Assembly (NCBI GenBank): GCA_029641185.1
Contig: JAPWGK010000002.1
Location: 2,728,001 to 2,792,000, forward strand
Reading direction: 5' to 3'
DNA length: 64,000 nt
Source: Pseudofabraea citricarpa
Taxonomy: Eukaryota; Ascomycota; Leotiomycetes; Helotiales; Dermateaceae
Shown: positions 12,279-23,611 of the stretch, one piece after another
Position numbering within the stretch: the stretch's first letter is position 1
Layout of the letters: the number at the start of each line of letters is the position of its first letter
Translations under genes and position numbers: made by a program
Notes under the pieces: model-generated
Seen by the model: only the letters and a program-made list of their open reading frames with translations
Told to the model about the DNA's origin: nothing
Database searches by the model: none

Positions 12279-12557
12279 TCAAAATTGCAAAACAAGAGAA
12301 AGAAGAAAAACTTGAGAGTTCTTTTCTTTTGATGAAGTCACTTCTTCGTCAACATACCCGATGGATAAAGCCCATGAATAATCCCGAATATACTTCGGAC
12401 CCTGATGCACATCACAAATAAGCTTTCCCCAGGCTCGACTTTGTTTCGGTAAGCGAAGACGGTGGGAACTCATGGCGCTTGTTTCGTCTGTTGGCAGCGT
12501 TAGAGCCTCGATCTCGTCTCCTATTTCTCGCAAAAACTTATCTTGGGTATAAGACAT
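12279..12557 (-). CDS. Small orphan ORF, unrecognised
   Basis: A 92-aa frame opens with an ATG at 12557 and closes at 12279. Its N-terminal half has protein-like composition (MSYTQDKFLREIGDEIEALT), but the last 15 residues look like read-through into non-coding sequence. A GTATGT at about residue 68 could be a splice donor, so this may be only a first exon. No downstream exon or family is recognised. It lies just downstream of the rhodopsin-domain gene on the same strand. Low confidence that it is translated. Confidence 0.25.
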   Translation of the reverse strand: MSYTQDKFLREIGDEIEALTLPTDETSAMSSHRLRLPKQSRAWGKLICDVHQGPKYIRDYSWALSIGYVDEEVTSSKEKNSQVFLLSLVLQF

Positions 12558-12678
12558 TTATCACAAAATTAAGATTTTAACGATGATTGGCTGGGGAGTG
12601 AAGCGGACAAGAGGATTATCATGGGTGAATAGAGACGTGTAACATAATCAGTTTTCAAATTTCCTTGGGTATATTTCA

Positions 12679-13965
12679 TCAACTAACATTATGTATATTT
12701 TCTGTCTCTCGTCTTATAGAGAAAGTAGGTGACGGCAAAGAGATTTGCACAACTTCTACCTTAAGCCCCTTTTCTATGTCGGCCGGCTTTTTCGGCACGG
12801 CAACCACCTCTGAGTTGACCCTCTTCAACTCTATGACCTCGTTAGGAGCAGGAGGCTTCCTTTGACCACCGCAACGAGATTGGAAAAATGGTTTCATGCC
12901 AGGTAGCGAGGCACAGATTATTGATGAACTAAGCTCAGCATGGGTCCATATCGTGGCCTGGGCGCTTTTCGCTACAAAACTGTAAGTATTGATCATTGGT
13001 GGGTACAAGGACAATCTTACCTTCAGTGGCGTTCCCACTGGCAGTCAGTTCCACAAGGGCCTTTAGTCTAAAGATAGTGATCAGGCATACCCTAAGACAG
13101 GAATTAGTCTTCGAATGTGAGTAGGGTTTAGGGTTCTTCTTACAGTCCGCCAACAGTAAAGACGCCCAGAACTGCCAACTTTTGTCTCAGAGTTATTTGG
13201 AGTTGGAGAATGGCTGGAACGGGAATCGATAGAATGACCAGGTCGACAACAATATTGCTAATCCCTGATGCAAACCACAACTTTGTCTCGCCCTGACATT
13301 GGGTTTCGAATGGGATCTTTGCTAGATGATCATGGTCCATGAAACATCGAAAGGCAGTCGCGAAGATGGTACCCCCGGCATATAGTATTGACATGACCAT
13401 CATGATCCAGCAGGCCCACTTCGATGTGAAGTCTGTCAAGAACCGAAGGTACTGTAAAAGAACAGATATCCGTGTTGCAGCCGTCGCTATGCAGTAAATG
13501 ACTACGCTTGCTAATTGAGACTAGATTAACTTGTCAGATAGAGTCCAATAAGACGAAATACAATTACTGATTGTCATACTTTTAATAGACCTGATAACGT
13601 TGCTTGTGATAAATCGTCTTCTAGTGATTTTGAATTATCTGATAATTCTGTATTCCACGGATTAGTTGGGCTGTATGAGACTGTATGGAGTGTTACTCAC
13701 CAGAGCAGACATAAATATTAAAAATAAGTAAAAAGGCCTTGAAGCAATAGTCAGTAAAATATCCACAAGCAGTATTTCGAAAAGAACATGCACTTACCAG
13801 GGCTATGGCAAGAAGAACATCATCGACGCCAGCATTGCGAGATATTTGAAGCCTGGTGAAGAGGCGACAGGAGACAGTGAGAACAGAGAGAGTCGATAGA
13901 ACCGTAACGGCTACCACCACAGAAATTTGCGGGGGGCTCAAGTCCGTACGCGGTAAGATCAACAT
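12679..13965 (-). CDS. Fungal rhodopsin-domain integral membrane protein
   Basis: Six exons (13965-13798, 13737-13701, 13647-13580, 13520-13144, 13091-13021, 12971-12679) close to 337 aa. The introns are 60, 53, 59, 52 and 49 nt. This is the plasma-membrane seven-helix family widespread in Pezizomycotina. Helix 1 is VVVAVTVLSTLSVLTVSCRL, followed by the family-typical paired aspartates in NAGVDDVLLAIAL. Later come a helix with ISVLLQYLRFL, the Cys-containing loop ending TQCQGETKLWF, the helix SNIVVDLVILSIPVPAIL and the conserved QITLRQKLAVLGVFTVGG. The end WTHAELSSSIICASLPGMKP matches the last helix, followed by a hydrophilic tail of about 80 aa. There is no CFEM domain. The start at 13965 is the first ATG in the helix-1 frame. 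Relatives are usually unstudied; a receptor-like role is possible but unproven. Confidence 0.88.
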
Positions 13966-15755
13966 CCTGAAAGATAACCGACCAGATTTTCCATGGGCAA
14001 CGAACACAGAGTGGTCCGCGTGGAGTTATATCGTTCAGTCGCTTCTCCAGGTCCCTCACTTCGGGCTTTGATACGCGCGGAGTGTCATGCATCCACGGAC
14101 ACTATAACCTACGCGAGGCCAATTCTAGACCAAATGAGAAACCTGACCTGAGAAACTCTATCCAGAAAGTCTTCTTCACGACAGATCGGTCTAGGCAACT
14201 TGGAAAGCTTAACCTTCCCATGAGACCGTATTTCTCGAATGTCCGGGTCTTCACGATACCGCAAAGTATCGGAGAACAGAACACCCTTCAGCTGCTACAG
14301 GAAAAAAAAAAAGACTTATAGACATAGAGATTTCGGTGCCCACAAAAGACCTGACGACAGGAAAAGCGAGAAGAGTGCCCTGAAAAGAATGCCACTATCA
14401 CCGGAGGATTCGGTAAGGTGTTTGAACTGTGCTTATATTTTTTGTTAATGGCGAACACAGAACGCTTGAATGCTTCTGCAACCAAATATGCGCGTGGTTT
14501 GATTCACGACGAACGATCATTGGTTACGTAAATGGGTCCGATAGAGACCAAGAGTCTAGGAAACTTTGGGTATAGATTACCGCAGGAAAAGTTTGTTGAA
14601 AAAGAAGCCTTGATCAGGGAAGATATTAGTTTCAGTGAAGGTGCGCACCGAGCTCATCTCGTCAGAAAGGATCTTAACCCACCGTCTGGTTCCAGTTAGA
14701 CCTTGGGGAAATGGATGCCTCGGACGTTTATGGAGAACCAAGGATATAAGAACCGTTCAGGCTTATCTTATCCCATTCAACGGCACTTGCACGTTTTAGC
14801 GTTGTTAACACCATGGAGGGTAGGGATATTGAACTCTAGGGATGACAGTGCCTCAAAGCATATATGTGGCTTAATTGATTGGTTCTAATCGTCGTTTTCG
14901 CTTCCATTTGCTCTGTCGTTGTATTCATAGCGAACCCAGTGATTAGAAGCCCAGCATGCACAAGTTAATGGGATAATCGCCCTTGCGACCCCACCTCGCT
15001 CCATCCTCCCTTCATCCTCCATCCACCTTCTCTCCTGGTGCCAAGAGAATCTAGTCCGATAACGTTAGTGCATATCAGCCAGAAACCAAAGTTGAGGGTC
15101 AAAGTGTAATCAGAATCTTGGAAACAGTTGACTTCGAGAACAGATGGTTGGACCCTCGGAGACATTAGCGAGAACCCCTAAATAGCTAGCCGACCTAGCT
15201 AGCCGACCTAACTAGCATTGGGCAACGGCTCCAATCATGACCCCGATTTCAAAACCCGATGAGCGGAGCTGACTACCGCAATGCTGACCGGCGATAGCGA
15301 AATGCGCGTGAAACCAGTATGATAAATAGGGTTCGTCCGGCAGCTTGCTTGTTTGTTTCTTTGAGACCCTTGGACCGTGACCTTGCGAGCCAGTATGACA
15401 TCTTACCAAAGAATGATTCTCTGTGTCATTGCATGACAGTGTAAGCCGTTGAGAGGTTGTGATAAATTTGAGACAGGACTTTGGCCTTGAAATGGGTCTT
15501 CAGGTAGACATACGAAGAACAAGGCACTTGCTGGCATACAAAGTAGTCATACTGGTGACGCATTCATCTGAGCGAGGCTGTGGGTGATCATAAATGATAA
15601 TGTATCTCACGAAGTAAGAGGTTAGTACTTTAAACTTCCCTAACCCAATAATCCTAGCGGAAAATCGTATTTGATCAAATGGTGGTTGGCTTCTCTGATT
15701 CATGAGATAGTATAGCTACACTTGGCATTGCGTGGTCAGATGAATAAGTCATCAT
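13966..15755. other. Intergenic region, no gene seen
   Basis: About 1.8 kb between the rhodopsin-domain gene start and the end of the histidine kinase gene. Frames on both strands are short and overlapping, without family motifs. It contains the tandem repeat at 15183-15208. The promoter of the rhodopsin-domain gene presumably lies just above 13965. Confidence 0.6.
15183..15208. repeat. Tandem 13-bp duplication
   Basis: Two perfect direct copies of TAGCTAGCCGACC stand next to each other, followed by a decayed TAACTAGC. It lies in the intergenic region and has no evident role. Confidence 0.85.
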
Positions 15756-18700
15756 TTATGACGTTTCAAGCTGGTCAATCGTTCGATGAATGAGCGACAT
15801 CAAGTCTACCACACGGAATGGCTTCGAGATTACCTGGTCCTGTCCAAAATGCCGATTAGCGGAGCGAAAAATCGATGAAGAGAAAAAGAAAATGGAAAAA
15901 GAGGGGGGAGTGGTCAAAGCAAAACTCTTACCAATCCAGCGTTCATGATCTGAGTAATCTGTTCCTTTCTTGCATTTGCCGTCACAGCAATAATGGGAAT
16001 ATGCCGTGTAATCAGTCCGGCTCTCTGTAGTCTTCTGATCTCTCGTGTACATGTCAGTCCGTCCATTACCGGCATTTCGATATCCATGAGGATGACGGAG
16101 ACATCTTGCGTGATGTTCTCTTCGCCCTTCTGTTTCCAAACCTGCGTTTTTCGCAAGTGTGCCAGTGCTTCCTCTCCATGATTCGCAATCCCCAGCGACG
16201 AAACACGACTAGACAGCTGCTTAGATAGAACTCTTTGGTTTACAATGTTGTCTTCAACAATTAAGATATGTAGCACTCTTGTTTGTGTCACTATCGTAAC
16301 AGCTTTGGGCGTAGAGGGGTTAGATGTGCGACTGTCGTGTACGTATGGAAGGACGGTAGGTACAGTTATACTGGCTGCGATAAGGCCCACATCAATCTTC
16401 TCTGTTGTACGCTCGTCGTCTAACTTGGCTTGTGGAATAAAATCACCCTTGAATAGAGGCAACGGCTGTTGTACTTTGATATAAAATGCGATTGTTGTCC
16501 CCTGTCGTGGAGTCGAGAAAACGCCTATTTGCCCCCCTTGCAGCTCAACTATCTCTCTACAGATAAAAAGACCGAGGCCAGACCCCCCATATTGAACATG
16601 CGTACGCGGCGATGCCTGAGAGAATTTTTTGAACAAGAGTTCTTTCTCATGTGCATGCAAGCCACATCCAGTGTCAGTCACAGAAAATTGGAGGAAAACA
16701 TTTCCAGTTTGTTCAACAAAACGAGATGGGCTCTTGATCGGTACGTACTCGATATTATCGGCACTTATCGCAGGTGATGTACTGGATGCGGTGAGAAAAA
16801 TAGTGATGCTCCTCCTAGTTTCGTTTTTGGTAAACTTGATCGCATTTGTAATTAGGTTAATGAGGATTTGCATGAGACGACTTGGGTCAAGAAGGAAAAT
16901 TGGGCCGTAATTGGTGTTTTCTAACTCATTTTTGAAACTGCATTTGATCTCAAAAGTGCTAAATTGAGCCTCAAACATTTTCAAGGTGTGCTCTACAATG
17001 GTGGTTGGGCACGCTTCCACGGGAGTTATTAATAGTAGTTTCGAATCCAGCTTTGAAAGGGTCAGAATATCATCGACGATATTTTTCTGATGCTGAGCAC
17101 AGTAAAGTATAGTCTGGGCTGCATCGATACTGTTTGAAAGCAATTCATCAAGTGAACCGACATTCTTGACTTGAGGGTCGCTGAGCCATGTGACAATCCC
17201 GTCTGCCGAGTGCATTATGGCACTTAAAGGGTTGCGAATCTCGTGTGAAGTCCTTTTAGAAATTGTCAGCATATCTCAATCTAGAAAGATATGCACATAA
17301 CCCACATATCAATAAAGTTCTCTTGCTGACGACGAGATTCAACTGCATCTTTGACAAGCTTTTGCTGTACAGCTTCAGCCCACTTCTGCTGACTGATGTC
17401 CGTGACATAGCCCACAACATTCAAAACTGATCCGTCAGCCGACAGCTCCGGATAAGCAGATGTCAACGTCCATAGAGACTCGTCAACTTTCTCGTCATTA
17501 ACTCTTAATTGTGTGTTTTTAGACCGAGGAAGCTCGGTCTCAAATGTTACAGGAAGCTTCTTCACAACAAGCTGCTCCCAATATGGGTTTGAACAATTCA
17601 CAGCTGCGTCTTCAAGAACTGCTTCTCGTGCTATACTTCCGTCTTGCTCCTGTGGATGGCCAGTAAAGTCAAACCACTTATCATTGCAATATATTATCTG
17701 GCCAGCAGAGTTTCTGATGAAGACACCCACGGGGGCGAACTTGATAAGACGCGTGAATCTTTGCTCTGTTCTCTTGATCTCTTCTGTTCGAAGGGCGAGC
17801 TCGGCGGAAAGATGTGCTTGGTCCACTTCAGCTTGCTGTGCCGCTGTACGACCGCGGCGAATCTCATCCTCGTACAACAATGTCGAAGCCAAAGAGGTTG
17901 CTAATTGGCGAGTAAGCAGATCAATGAAAACCTTATAATCTTCATCATACGGACGTCGTGTATTAAGACCGACTACTAGGATCCCAAGAACATTCTTTTC
18001 ATTGGTTGGTCGCAAGGGGCATATCATAGCACTTTTGAACGGATCTCCAAACCCCCGAAGGCCACCCTTGGGAGGATAATTAGGGTTGAAAGGCTCAAAG
18101 GCAGCATCGCCCGCGCTGATCAGAACCGGCTGTTCTGACTCGAGTGCCTGCCGAAAAGCAGGTTCCAGCCCATTCGTATCATGCCCCAGATCAAACATGA
18201 AAGGGAGTGTATGTTGCTCTTGTGACATCCCAATGCTACCTTCAAAAACGCAGCTCTTACATGATGTTGACAGGTCAGAACTCATAGAAGATGTTTCGCT
18301 GCCACTGTAACCTCGGACCGAATAGAGGACTGCGAATGGCATATCTTTAGCGTTGCTTTCCAGAGCTAAAAGAACTTGATTCCAGAAGTCTTTCCTACTT
18401 TGAGCCATTGCCGTGAAGTGTCCGATTCTCAAGAGCATAGCCATTCTCCGTTCTGCAATCACTGTTCTTGTCGACTCGTGGGAAGTATGGTAGACACCAA
18501 CCACATTTTCGTCCTCGTCCAAGAGTGGTATTGTCGTGAATGAGATGTAGGTTTCCTCTCGAAACCCTCGTCTCTCAAAGAACAAGCATATGTCTTCCTC
18601 CTTTGCCGGTTTTCCAGATGAGAAGCAAGTCTTCAAAATACTTTCAAAATGATGCCAGACCTCAGCAAATTCTCCGGCAGGATGTTGTCCCATCAATGCC

Positions 18701-19470
18701 GGGTGTTTCTGGCCGGCTATGGTGATGAAAGCTTCGTTATATATTGTTGTTAGACTCTCACCCCAGAACAATGCTGCTGGTTCAGGATCTGCCATTATCA
18801 TTTGAGCCATGCACCGAAGTAAGGGTGACCACGTGTTCATAGGTCCAATAGGGGTTGAACTCCAATCGATGTCTCGTACGAACTTGATATGGCTTGAGAT
18901 TCCTGTCGGAGGGATAGACCGCGTCCAATCATGACGAGATCGTTGCCTAGTATGCTTTCGAAATTCTTGTGAGTCTCCGCGAAGTGGTGAAATGCGAGTT
19001 TCCTCTTCAGTAACTACGCTATGTGAGCGGACTAGCTTTCCGCTGAAATTGTAACTAGATGTCTTCTGAACGCGGGTTCCACTGATGATCCTCCACCGCT
19101 CCCTCACTGTGCTTCTTGCCCAAGCAAATCCAAGGTAGACATAAGAAGGAGTCTCAATGGACGGAATTCGTTCATGATCCGATGGATTAGTAACCCATGC
19201 CACGAATTCACTATGATCGCCAACGTGAAGGTCCCCGAAGTAGTCTTGCTCTTTCCCTGATAACAGCTGAGCTAAGAGGGCGGAAGAAGCACTGAGAGAA
19301 CTGTTGCAAAACACGGGCGCTAAAACAGGAGTGGTTCTTGTTGTGAGATCGAATATTAACGTTGGCCGACTATCCGCTTGACACAGCTCGATGATGCCGA
19401 CATCCTTTAAACTTGGCGGGTCCGACATGACTGGAATCGAGTACTGCACACTAGACCTTTTTGAAGTCAT
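15756..19470 (-). CDS. Hybrid histidine kinase (PAS-GAF-PAS-HisKA-HATPase-REC)
   Basis: Three exons (19470-17306, 17252-15932, 15839-15756) close to 1189 aa, with introns of 53 and 92 nt. This is a soluble two-component sensor that should autophosphorylate on His and pass phosphate to its own receiver and then to an HPt protein. The N-terminal half has a PAS-like segment (DWSSTPIGPMNTWSPLLR to about residue 350), a GAF-like segment (about 350-500) and a second PAS (about 570-690). The H-box TSHEIRNPLS places the phospho-His at about 725. The N-box is ILINLITNAIKFT, the glycine boxes are DTGCGL and GGSGLGLFI. The receiver begins HILIVEDNIVNQ; its phospho-Asp is in ILMDIEMPVMDG (about D1112), and the conserved Lys is in ISKPF in the last 27-residue exon (K1168). 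All key residues are present and no transmembrane segment is seen. The start at 19470 is the first in-frame ATG. Confidence 0.95.
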
Positions 19471-20327
19471 ACTATCGCTGCTCAATTGTCATTCAGCAGG
19501 ATCACAAAGATGTCACGAGGTTCTGAGCAGTGAGCACACGATGCCGAAACACATCTGATGTTATATGCATCAGAGACAACCTCCGCCCACCCAATTTCTC
19601 AGAAATGGTTTTCTCGAAGAATCGGGTGCCGCGGCGCACATAAAGTCTATTTTGGAAGGAAGCCCGGGATCTGAGGCCATCGTTGCCCAGGATAATCGTG
19701 AGTCGTGCAGCGTATTACCGAAAAGCCTGAGACATGCTAAATGCGACTCTGTTAGAGAACTTACTAAAGTGCCATTTTGTATCTCTTGACAATCACCTGG
19801 CAGACTTTTAGTAAGCATCCATCAACACAGGAATATATTATGAACTCTTCTTTTGAAGGGGAAAGCACCTCACTTGGTACCCAGATGAATTCAAGTTTTG
19901 ACCTGGGTCTTTTGTCGTGTTCGCAAGTTCCAGGTTATCTCGGCAGCAGTGCAGCACAGCACAATCTGGAATCCTTCATGGGGGAATCTCGGGAGGTGTC
20001 AGCCCTACGGTGTTGCATACGCTGGCCTGGAAATAGCATGAATACGGAATGAACTGGGCGATAAATTCTCCTCGTAGAGGTTGTAAGGCACGATGGACCT
20101 GGCAAATCGTTAACCCGAGATTGGTCACTACATCTTGCGTGATGTCGAGAAGTATTGCAAGGCAAGGCGACTAGACAGGAACTCAGACCGCTTGAAGTAT
20201 TTTGATTGTCGTGATGAATTGTAAATTGATAGAACCTTTTTAGGTCAATCTCGTCCATATGATGCCCGGTACAGAAGTACAGTTTTCCCCGTCACGTGTG
20301 AAATATGGCTTCTGTCAGCCTTTTCCA
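19471..20327. other. Intergenic region upstream of histidine kinase
   Basis: About 860 bp between the histidine kinase start and the end of the DUF2458 gene, both on the minus strand. It should contain the kinase promoter. The small frames here have no recognisable content. Confidence 0.6.
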
Positions 20328-21187
20328 TCATTCATTACACATATCCTCCAGAATCCCTAGCATCTTTCTTTGCAATGTGACCAAGTCCGCTTCGTCTATC
20401 ATGGCCTTTTCATCCTCGGGGCCGTCAAATGCGCCCCCCTCCGGCAGTTCCTTCCCAGCGACTCTAACCAATTCAGTTTTCGTACCAAAGAATGGAACGC
20501 CTAATCCTTTCAGTCTCGTTGTCATCTCTCTGACCATTTGCATTTGTGCTCGGTAAACTTTCAGGTCAAAGGTCTCAAGCTCTTTGGCTAGTTCCTTGGG
20601 ATCGGTATTGGTTGTTCCAGTGGCCACATTGCCGCCCACAGCCTTCCTAGATAACGTGAGTAATCAAGGCAGGAAATCGCTGCGAACAGACCTACAAAAC
20701 ATCATCCAACTTTTTCTGTCCTTCTTTTCTTGCCCTTTGCCTCTCGATCAGTGCCTCGCGACCCTTCCACCATTGCTCCTCGTGTTCATGTTGAACCTTA
20801 ATCATCTACCAAGAATTTAGTCAACCCCCTTGAAAATTGTAATTTGTAGATTCAGTCTCAACCTACACGCCGAATATCTTGAAGTACATTGTCATGCTTT
20901 GCGACAGTTTTCATTACACATCTCAACCCAGTTGACCATTCGATGATAGTAGCAGGGTCAACTATCTTAACCCTTGAAACATTCTGCTGGGCGTAACCTG
21001 GAGGAGCAGTTGGAGGAAACGAAGGCAACGGTGCTTCGTGGATATATTGTTGGTTCGGAATAGGCGTTAAAGATAGTCTAGGGTCTTGAGAGACTGGTGG
21101 GTTCTGCAGCTGTTGGTTCTGAGGAGCCAAGCCAGCCAGAGTCCGCAAGACAGACGCGAGATCAGGTGTCTGGTAACTGTCCGACAT
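20328..21187 (-). CDS. DUF2458 family protein
   Basis: Three exons (21187-20867, 20805-20696, 20646-20328) close to 249 aa, with introns of 61 and 49 nt. The sequence fits the fungal DUF2458 family. A proline/glutamine-rich N-terminal third (LRTLAGLAPQNQ) is followed by the conserved block PATIIEWSTGLRCVMKTVAK. A long charged helix then runs through MIKVQHEHEEQWWKGREALI and ERQRARKEGQKKLDDVL, likely a coiled coil, and the C-terminal block contains FDLKVYRAQMQMVREMTTRL and LGVPFFGTKTELV. The family has no established function to my knowledge. The start is MSDSYQTPDL at 21187; an upstream in-frame extension lacks an ATG. The gene is divergent from the COX14-like gene, with 328 bp between the starts. 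Confidence 0.85.
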
Positions 21188-21515
21188 AGCAGAGAGGTGA
21201 ATCCTAGACAGTTGCGTAATTGAAGAAACCAAAGCGATTTTAGATCGAAGCCACGAAGTTTACCTTGAGACAGAACGATGTACCTAGCACTAAGTTGGTT
21301 GTACAAGAAGTAAGATGGAAAACAGGAAGAAGTCGCTGGAGGGCATGAGATAGCTTCTGATATACTACGGACACACCCTAGCGCTAGATGCCCCCACACC
21401 AGAATCTTGAGCATCATCGAAAAATCTCCTGATGTAAGAACAATCTCTACAAATGTAATTGTACCTGCCGCCACGACTAGCCAGTCTTGTCGTTATATCT
21501 TGGACTTCCGCAGAC
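21188..21515. promoter_or_regulatory. Shared divergent promoter region
   Basis: The 328 bp between the start codons of the DUF2458 gene (minus) and the COX14-like gene (plus) must carry both 5' leaders and promoters. I see no TATA box that can be placed with confidence. Whether regulation is shared is inference from the spacing only. Confidence 0.45.
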
Positions 21516-22407
21516 ATGGCCAAATCAGCTACGGACGCCACGCGATTTACATCGACGACACCACATGCTTCCGCAAGGCCGCCTTCCGCATACACAAAAT
21601 CTGTACCCAACGGGTCTCGATTGAATACTCCTGGTCCTACGGGCGAGACACCTCAGCAAAAAGTAGCGCGACTGAGAGCTGCCGCATCAAAGGCTCGAGA
21701 TGCAAAGATTTCGACGTTCGACAAGGTGTTGGTGCATGGCCGACGGTGGGCGGATAGAGCGCATCGATTTACAGCTCTGAGTTTGATTGGGATAACCTGT
21801 ACGTTGCAAATATTTCCCAAGCCGCACTTACCTACGATTCAAGGGGTACTACAAAAAGAGATATAAGCTAATTGACCTCTCAATAGTCATCTGCGGTGGG
21901 GTCACGGTATATGCGTTGGGCGACATGATGATCTACAACCGGAAGAAGCGCTCAGAGTTCTATGCCCAAGAGAAGGCTATCCGCGAAAACGCAATCGAGA
22001 AAGCGAGGCTGGCAATCTCTCAAGGAATCGCTTCCGAAGAAGACGTTGAGTTCATAGAACGCGAAGACGCCTACCGGAATATGATGGAAGAAAGGCGCAA
22101 TAGACCGGGACTCTGGAAGCGGGGAACGCAGTGGTTGTTTTCGGGTTTGAAAAAGGACGACGAGTTCAGAGAAAGTAGCACATCTGGGCCGGCAGGGGAT
22201 TATGCAGCAGGCAAGACTGAAGGCGATGTGATGAAAGCGCTTGAGGCCAAGAAGAATCCAGTTGAGGGCAAGGTCACGCAAGCTATTGCGGCAGAAAAGA
22301 ATAGACAGAACACCGGGGGTCCGTTGGATCGATTGGGTTCATCCGACAACGAAGATGCACCCAAGACCGGCGGCGGATGGACTTCATTCATGAATACCAA
22401 ACGGTGA
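21516..22407 (+). CDS. COX14-like cytochrome oxidase assembly protein
   Basis: Two exons (21516-21798, 21887-22407) close to 267 aa; the 88-nt intron has a CTAAT-like branch site. The layout matches the fungal family annotated as cytochrome oxidase c assembly (COX14-type), mitochondrial inner-membrane proteins that help early Cox1 assembly. The N-terminal block SATDATRFTSTTPHAS is followed by the basic helix TPQQKVARLRAAASKARDAK. One membrane span follows (about residues 86-107, ALSLIGITFICGGVTVYALG), then DMMIYNRKKRSEFYAQEKA and a long hydrophilic tail that includes WLFSGL. It is much longer than yeast Cox14, as in other filamentous fungi. ATG 21516 is chosen because it begins the conserved block. 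The assignment rests on remembered family pattern, not a search. Confidence 0.75.
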
Positions 22408-23611
22408 TATATCTTGTGAAATAGTTTGTATCATATGGGAGAAGGCTCCATGCATAGGCACGGCGTTAATGTTGAACATCAGTGTAGTATAATCGAGGAC
22501 CGATTGCAAAGCGATACAATTCTCTCTACTTTGGACCAATTTGGCAGTTTATGGAATACCCACTCCCTGGGAAGTTACAAGTATGGCTTCACTTGATTCC
22601 TTGTCGTCGGGTTTTCCAACGAGACAAATGCACAAACATGGGCATCATTTAACGGGGCCGCTGAAACGGCGACAGATATATATGTCCTGGTTAAGAGTGG
22701 TTCGAGTACTGACTGCAGTCCAGGTTCGATTCGACGTGTTTGCTGGGCAAGAAACAAATAACGGGGCCCAAGGCATTCTCCAGTTCTGGGCTTTGACAAC
22801 ACGGGCTTTGACGATCCGCCGCAAAAGAAGCTCCTGCTGGAATAGGATAGATCTAGCTCTGAGATGCTCAATGCAACTCATATATATATCTTAGTAAGCA
22901 TTGCTGCACCACGTCAAAAAGGTTGCCTCGCCTCGCTCGCCTCCGTCGACATCTCTCACACCTTACCTCACTCGCAACGCCATGCAGCATTGCACAGGCG
23001 TAAGCAGGCCAATCCCACGACTTCTGAGCCACGTTTGCCATGCTGTTGCTGACACTCCGCAGCCAACACCGCCCGCTCTTCATCATCATTCGTGGCCATC
23101 TTTTACGATAGTATTCCAAGATTGGCTCGGAAGCACCTGGACGGGACGTATTGCCCAATGGATTATGCAGAATGTATCTTGCAGGCTGAGAGTATCCTGA
23201 CAGAGCGTGGCTGGATTCTGCGGCACGGCGATCTCTGATGTGCTGTGCATTTGAACCCCCGCAACCCAGCCTTTAAGTAGATCTTGAAAGATCTCCGGGC
23301 CTTTTTCTTTCTCCTCCCCTTGCTCCCAGGGACCTCGCTTTTCTGTTTTCGCCGACGTATATATTGATGTCATTCTCGGATTCTTCTTAGCGCGACAAAT
23401 ACGTCTACGACAAATACGTCTACGACGAAATCTTATGAATTATCAGCGGGTCTTTTCGCTACCTTGCGAATCATACCATCCGAACGCATGGGCAGATTGC
23501 TAATGGAAGTTTCCGTCTTCGAGGACGACAATCGTTGTCGCTGGTCATAGGAGACGGATTAATTACGGGGAGCTTTGTAGTTTTCTCGAGGACTCTAAGT
23601 TGATCGTTGAT
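22408..23611. other. Intergenic region, no gene seen
   Basis: About 1.2 kb between two plus-strand genes. A B-box-like GGTTCGATTC occurs near 22733, but no tRNA arms can be built around it. The last 200 bp may contain a missing 5' exon (signal peptide) of the following gene, but no candidate without stop codons was found. A 15-bp tandem duplication lies at 23393-23422. Confidence 0.5.
23393..23422. repeat. Tandem 15-bp duplication
   Basis: Two perfect copies of CGACAAATACGTCTA in tandem, followed by a partial CGACGAAATC. It lies about 190 bp before the first ATG of the Cys-rich membrane protein gene. Confidence 0.85.

Noticed and set aside
17240..17310. Stop between PAS and HisKA parts of the histidine kinase suggesting two genes
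   Set aside because: A 53-nt intron (17305-17253) joins FIDM to TSHEIRNP in frame.
22690..22750. tRNA-like A/B boxes (GGTTCGATTC)
   Set aside because: The T-arm and acceptor do not pair, so no cloverleaf is possible.
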